Shown here: piece by piece, positions 61,301 through 64,000 of the stretch | Position numbering within the stretch: the first letter of the stretch is position 1 | Layout of the letters: every line of letters begins with the position of its first letter | Source: Toxoplasma gondii ME49 | Lineage: Eukaryota; Apicomplexa; Conoidasida; Eucoccidiorida; Sarcocystidae | Direction: 5' to 3' | DNA: 64,000 nt | Assembly (NCBI RefSeq): GCF_000006565.2 | Contig: NC_031471.1 | Span: forward strand, 992,001-1,056,000 | Notes under the pieces: generated by a model | Seen by the model: only the letters and a program-made list of their open reading frames with translations | What the model was told of the DNA's origin: nothing | Database searches by the model: none | Translations under genes and position numbers: made by a program

Positions 61301-63718
61301 GCCTCATGCAAATACATAGGCCTCTTCTGTTCAGTGAAAACCTCAGTGAAGCAGTGCGCGGGTTGCTCCCGGGACCCGCCGATCTACAGGAAAGCGAGAG
61401 GCCACGGCAGAAAATGCTGGGTGATATTCCAGTACTACCTGTAATTCGATGACTGTTGGATAGACGTTTTCGTTCCAAGCGACTCTATTCATCAAACGCA
61501 CCGATGTCGGGGGAAAGGGGAGGCGAACGGGAGATGAAGAAGAGAGCAACAGAAAACACGAAAGCATGAAGACCTGTATCGGGCAGCGACACCGCAGGAT
61601 GCTCAGCCGTTTTTGTCGAGCCAGCCTCAATCCCCCACCGCCTTTTGTCCGAAAAAAAAACAACAGAGAGACTACACACCCTATGGGGCGACTGTGTTCC
61701 CCAGCGACTTCCTTATCATGCCATCCCGCATTTTTCTCTCTCAGGAGCTAGCTGAGTGTCGGTACGGTAGTTATATCCATGCATTACCAATAAACGTAAT
61801 GCATTCATGAAGAATTGAGTAGGGCATTGGAGAAAGGGGACTTGTCGAAGCGTAGCCGAAGGCTCCTCGGAGTCCATCTTTCCTTCGCACCTGCACATTT
61901 CCTGCGTACCGGTCCCTGTGTCGTTTCTCTACTGCCTTCGCGTCACTGCTGGGTGTCCTCTTTCCTTTCCAGCTTATCTGAGCCACCGCAGCGGGGCGTC
62001 AACGGCCCGAGAGAGTGCCGAAGAGAGCGACTTGCCTCAGGTCTTTTCCCGGATCTGGTCGGCCTGGAAGCAAAGCTGTCCGGTGACGCTGTTCGACGAG
62101 GGCGTGGCTGCTGAGGGTCGCAGGGAGCTCGCTGTGGACTACGCGGGGCGCGTGTTTCTCTTTGCAGACGAAGAGAAGCAGAAGCGATTTCTCGACGACC
62201 CCAAAACCTTCCTAGGTCGCGCTCCAACTCTAGAGGCGAAGAAGATTGCCGTCGCGTTCTCGGGCGCAAATCGCCGAGACGCTGTGAAGCAAGCGGCTCT
62301 GCTCGCAGACGCCTTCGGCCTCGCTGTCGTGGACGTTCACCTCGAGCTGCATCGAGAGCAACAGCGAGCTGCGGCTTGGGACAGACGCAGAAGAGAGTTC
62401 GAGAAAAGACGCGAGGAGAGGTTCCGAGAGCGACCGCAGTGGAGGGATGCCGGAGACAGAGACCGCAGCGTAGTCGGAGTGAGCAAGGAAGGAGATGAGG
62501 GGCGAGAGCGCAAGGAGGAGCACGAAGAGAACACGCTGGGAGGTAGAGATCAGAAGCTGGAGAACGCCGACCTGAGGAACCACCGCGAAGAGCCGGACGA
62601 ACCTGCTGAGGAGGAACTTGAAGAACCTATCCCGCCCAGTCCGCGAATGTTTCAACTCACTGAGTCAGAGCGCGCTGCGCTCAGAGAGGGAAAACCACTC
62701 GGTGAGAACGGTAACAGAAGACCAGACCTGAGATGGAAATATCTTTGGCGCCTGGAAAGCTAGTGATGAAATGTCAAGCGTGCAATGTTCGCGTGCACTT
62801 CGCGTCTACCGAGGGATCACAGCGACGCGGCGTTCTTTCGAATGCAAACGGAGCCATACTTCCTCGGGGGTTTATCTTGGGATCCGTTCATCATGGTGTG
62901 TGTATAGCTCTGTAGTAACAGACATAACGTGGACCTGTAAGTCGCTGAGTGAATGCGCAGGTTCCTTATGCAAGAGGGTCTCGGAAGCGGGATGCGCTTA
63001 ATCGCGTCTCACTCGGTTCGGTGGACTGGCGCTTCATCTCTGCGTCCTCATCCTGTGACGAAACCGAATCGGGACACAGACATGCAGGTCGCACTAAATC
63101 ATTTATGTGAATGAATGCGCATGCCGACGACCGGAAGTGTACTTCGATGAATCCTCTCCTGACGCGCTGCTTTTTCGCCTGTCTCTGTGCTGCTCGTTTT
63201 CCTCTTGTCGCTGACTCGCGATATGATCACCTCGCGCCCCGGTTCCGCCAGGCGAGGAGACCATCGCGCGAGTCGTAGCGCACAGCCTGGGTCTCGAGGA
63301 CAACGTGCAGATGCTGGAGGAGCGGCGGGCGGAAGAGGAGAGGCTGAGAGTTCTCATCGAAGAGTTCGAGAAGAAGCAAGCGGTCAGTACCGTTATCGGT
63401 TTCCATCCTGAGCAGCAAATCGCACTCGCTCTCCACGAAACGTATGCCACACCGGAGACAGGGGCTTTGTCTGCGTTCGTGTGTCGGACAAATCCTCCGA
63501 AAGCGAGCTACACAGAGGCCTGACAAAAATGCTTTTTCTACTCTCAGCAGATTGCATCTGTTGTTCAGAAACGTGGATGTCACTTCCCGTCAGACTACAG
63601 AAACGAGACGTTTTCTGCGCTGCTTCCTCTCGCCTCTGGAACTCTGCCTTCCCTGTCATCTGAGGCTGGAGCTCTACCGTCACCTGTACTCGCACGACGC
63701 TGCTTGCGTTCCCTGTAG
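49310..63718 (+). CDS. Multi-module adenylate-kinase-like EF-hand protein (AK9/CPC1/FAP42-like, probably axonemal)
   Basis: Sixteen exons with agreeing phases, about 2,341 aa: 49310-50438, 51306-51451, 51580-51882, 52417-53707, 54447-54619, 54788-55181, 55559-55679, 56174-56372, 56791-58283, 58440-58531, 59339-59424, 60093-60303, 60647-61003, 61973-62701, 63252-63382 and 63548-63718. Residues 1-376 are Ser-rich with six RRxS sites and a Gln/Leu coiled coil. Residues about 378-510 form an EF-hand-like helical region (FELADLWTP). An adenylate-kinase-like core starts near 1,133 (IVVAGPGIPEKSNLA), with the later motif RAAGYVLELP and an acidic Glu/Arg insert in exon 9. A second module near 2,030-2,120 reads CPVTLFDEG, AVDYAGRVFLF, then KKIAVAFSGANRRD, a Walker-A position without GKT. 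Exon 5 and the exon 6 start are the least certain. Confidence 0.75.
51975..51995. repeat. (TA)n microsatellite in an intron
   Basis: AT dinucleotide run in the intron between exons 3 and 4 of the adenylate-kinase-like gene. Confidence 0.85.
57901..58085 (+). repeat. Coding minisatellite for a Glu/Arg repeat
   Basis: Purine-only units of about 15 bases (GAAGAAGAGAGAGAG and GCG variants) encode EEERE/EEERA pentads inside exon 9 of the adenylate-kinase-like gene. Three long minus-strand frames across it (Leu/Pro, Phe/Leu and Ser-rich repeats) are by-products of this composition. Confidence 0.9.
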
Positions 63719-64000
63719 TTCGCAGCACTCCCGCAAACTCGTAGTCTTGAATCCAAGAATTGGCGGTTAAACGAAAAAGAAACCCTTTAAAGGAGAAGGT
63801 AGCCAAAATCCACTCTGGGTACCGGCAAGTGGTAAATTAGTGCAGGTCGTGGAGGCGGAGAACATCGAGTAGGAACAGGAAACTTCTCAAAGTGAATATC
63901 ACACTACTTGTACAGCTTCTGCAAAAAAATGTTGGCCTTTCAAAATAAACTGGATGCAAAAACGCTTAACACATTTCACGTCAATGGAAAGCAAAAGCGC
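63719..64000 (+). other. 3' untranslated region and flank of the adenylate-kinase-like gene
   Basis: Sequence after the TAG at 63716-63718 turns AT-richer and has no open frame of note. A polyadenylation site cannot be placed by eye. Confidence 0.5.

Overview
The window looks like nuclear DNA of a tissue-cyst coccidian (Sarcocystidae: Toxoplasma, Neospora or Hammondia). The signs are a tandem pair of two-domain, 12-cysteine SRS surface antigens, genes rich in spliceosomal introns (GTAAGT/GTGAGT donors, pyrimidine-tract/CAG acceptors), long charged or serine-rich low-complexity tracts inside otherwise conserved proteins, AT microsatellites in introns, and WGAGACG-type promoter motifs. I cannot settle genus or species by eye. 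All exon models were read by hand from open frames, splice consensus and phase agreement.

Layout. (1) Minus strand, 12,267 to beyond base 1: one very large gene encoding at least about 3,120 residues. Seven exons were reconstructed, all with agreeing phases. It resembles the GON4-like/YY1AP family of Myb/SANT nuclear regulators. (2) 12.3-16.5 kb: no convincing gene. (3) Plus strand, 16.5-24.3 kb: two tandem SRS antigen genes with homologous 3' flanks, so the locus grew by a duplication of about 5 kb. The second gene also carries a 283-bp direct duplication of its leader and signal-peptide region. (4) Plus strand, 25.7-31.0 kb: a tentative membrane-anchored protein, a well-supported secreted helical protein of 481 aa, and a tentative cysteine-rich two-exon model. 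(5) Plus strand, 31.7-33.8 kb: a kelch-repeat protein. (6) A lone tRNA-Ser(CGA) on the minus strand at 35.1 kb. (7) Minus strand, 37.7-43.0 kb: a two-exon, 1,651-aa, largely low-complexity protein of unknown function. (8) 43.0-49.3 kb: a divergent intergenic region with a short direct repeat. (9) Plus strand, 49.3-63.7 kb: a complete gene in about 16 exons for a ~2,340-aa protein. It has an RRxS-rich N-terminus, an EF-hand-like region and several degenerate adenylate-kinase-like modules. It resembles axonemal AK9/CPC1/FAP42-type proteins and would fit the flagellated microgamete.

The genes do not form a pathway. Conserved single-copy nuclear and axonemal genes flank a lineage-specific block of secreted and surface genes. 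The most informative results are the merging of what look like several separate minus-strand reading frames into one GON4-like gene, and the reconstruction of the multi-module adenylate-kinase-like gene.
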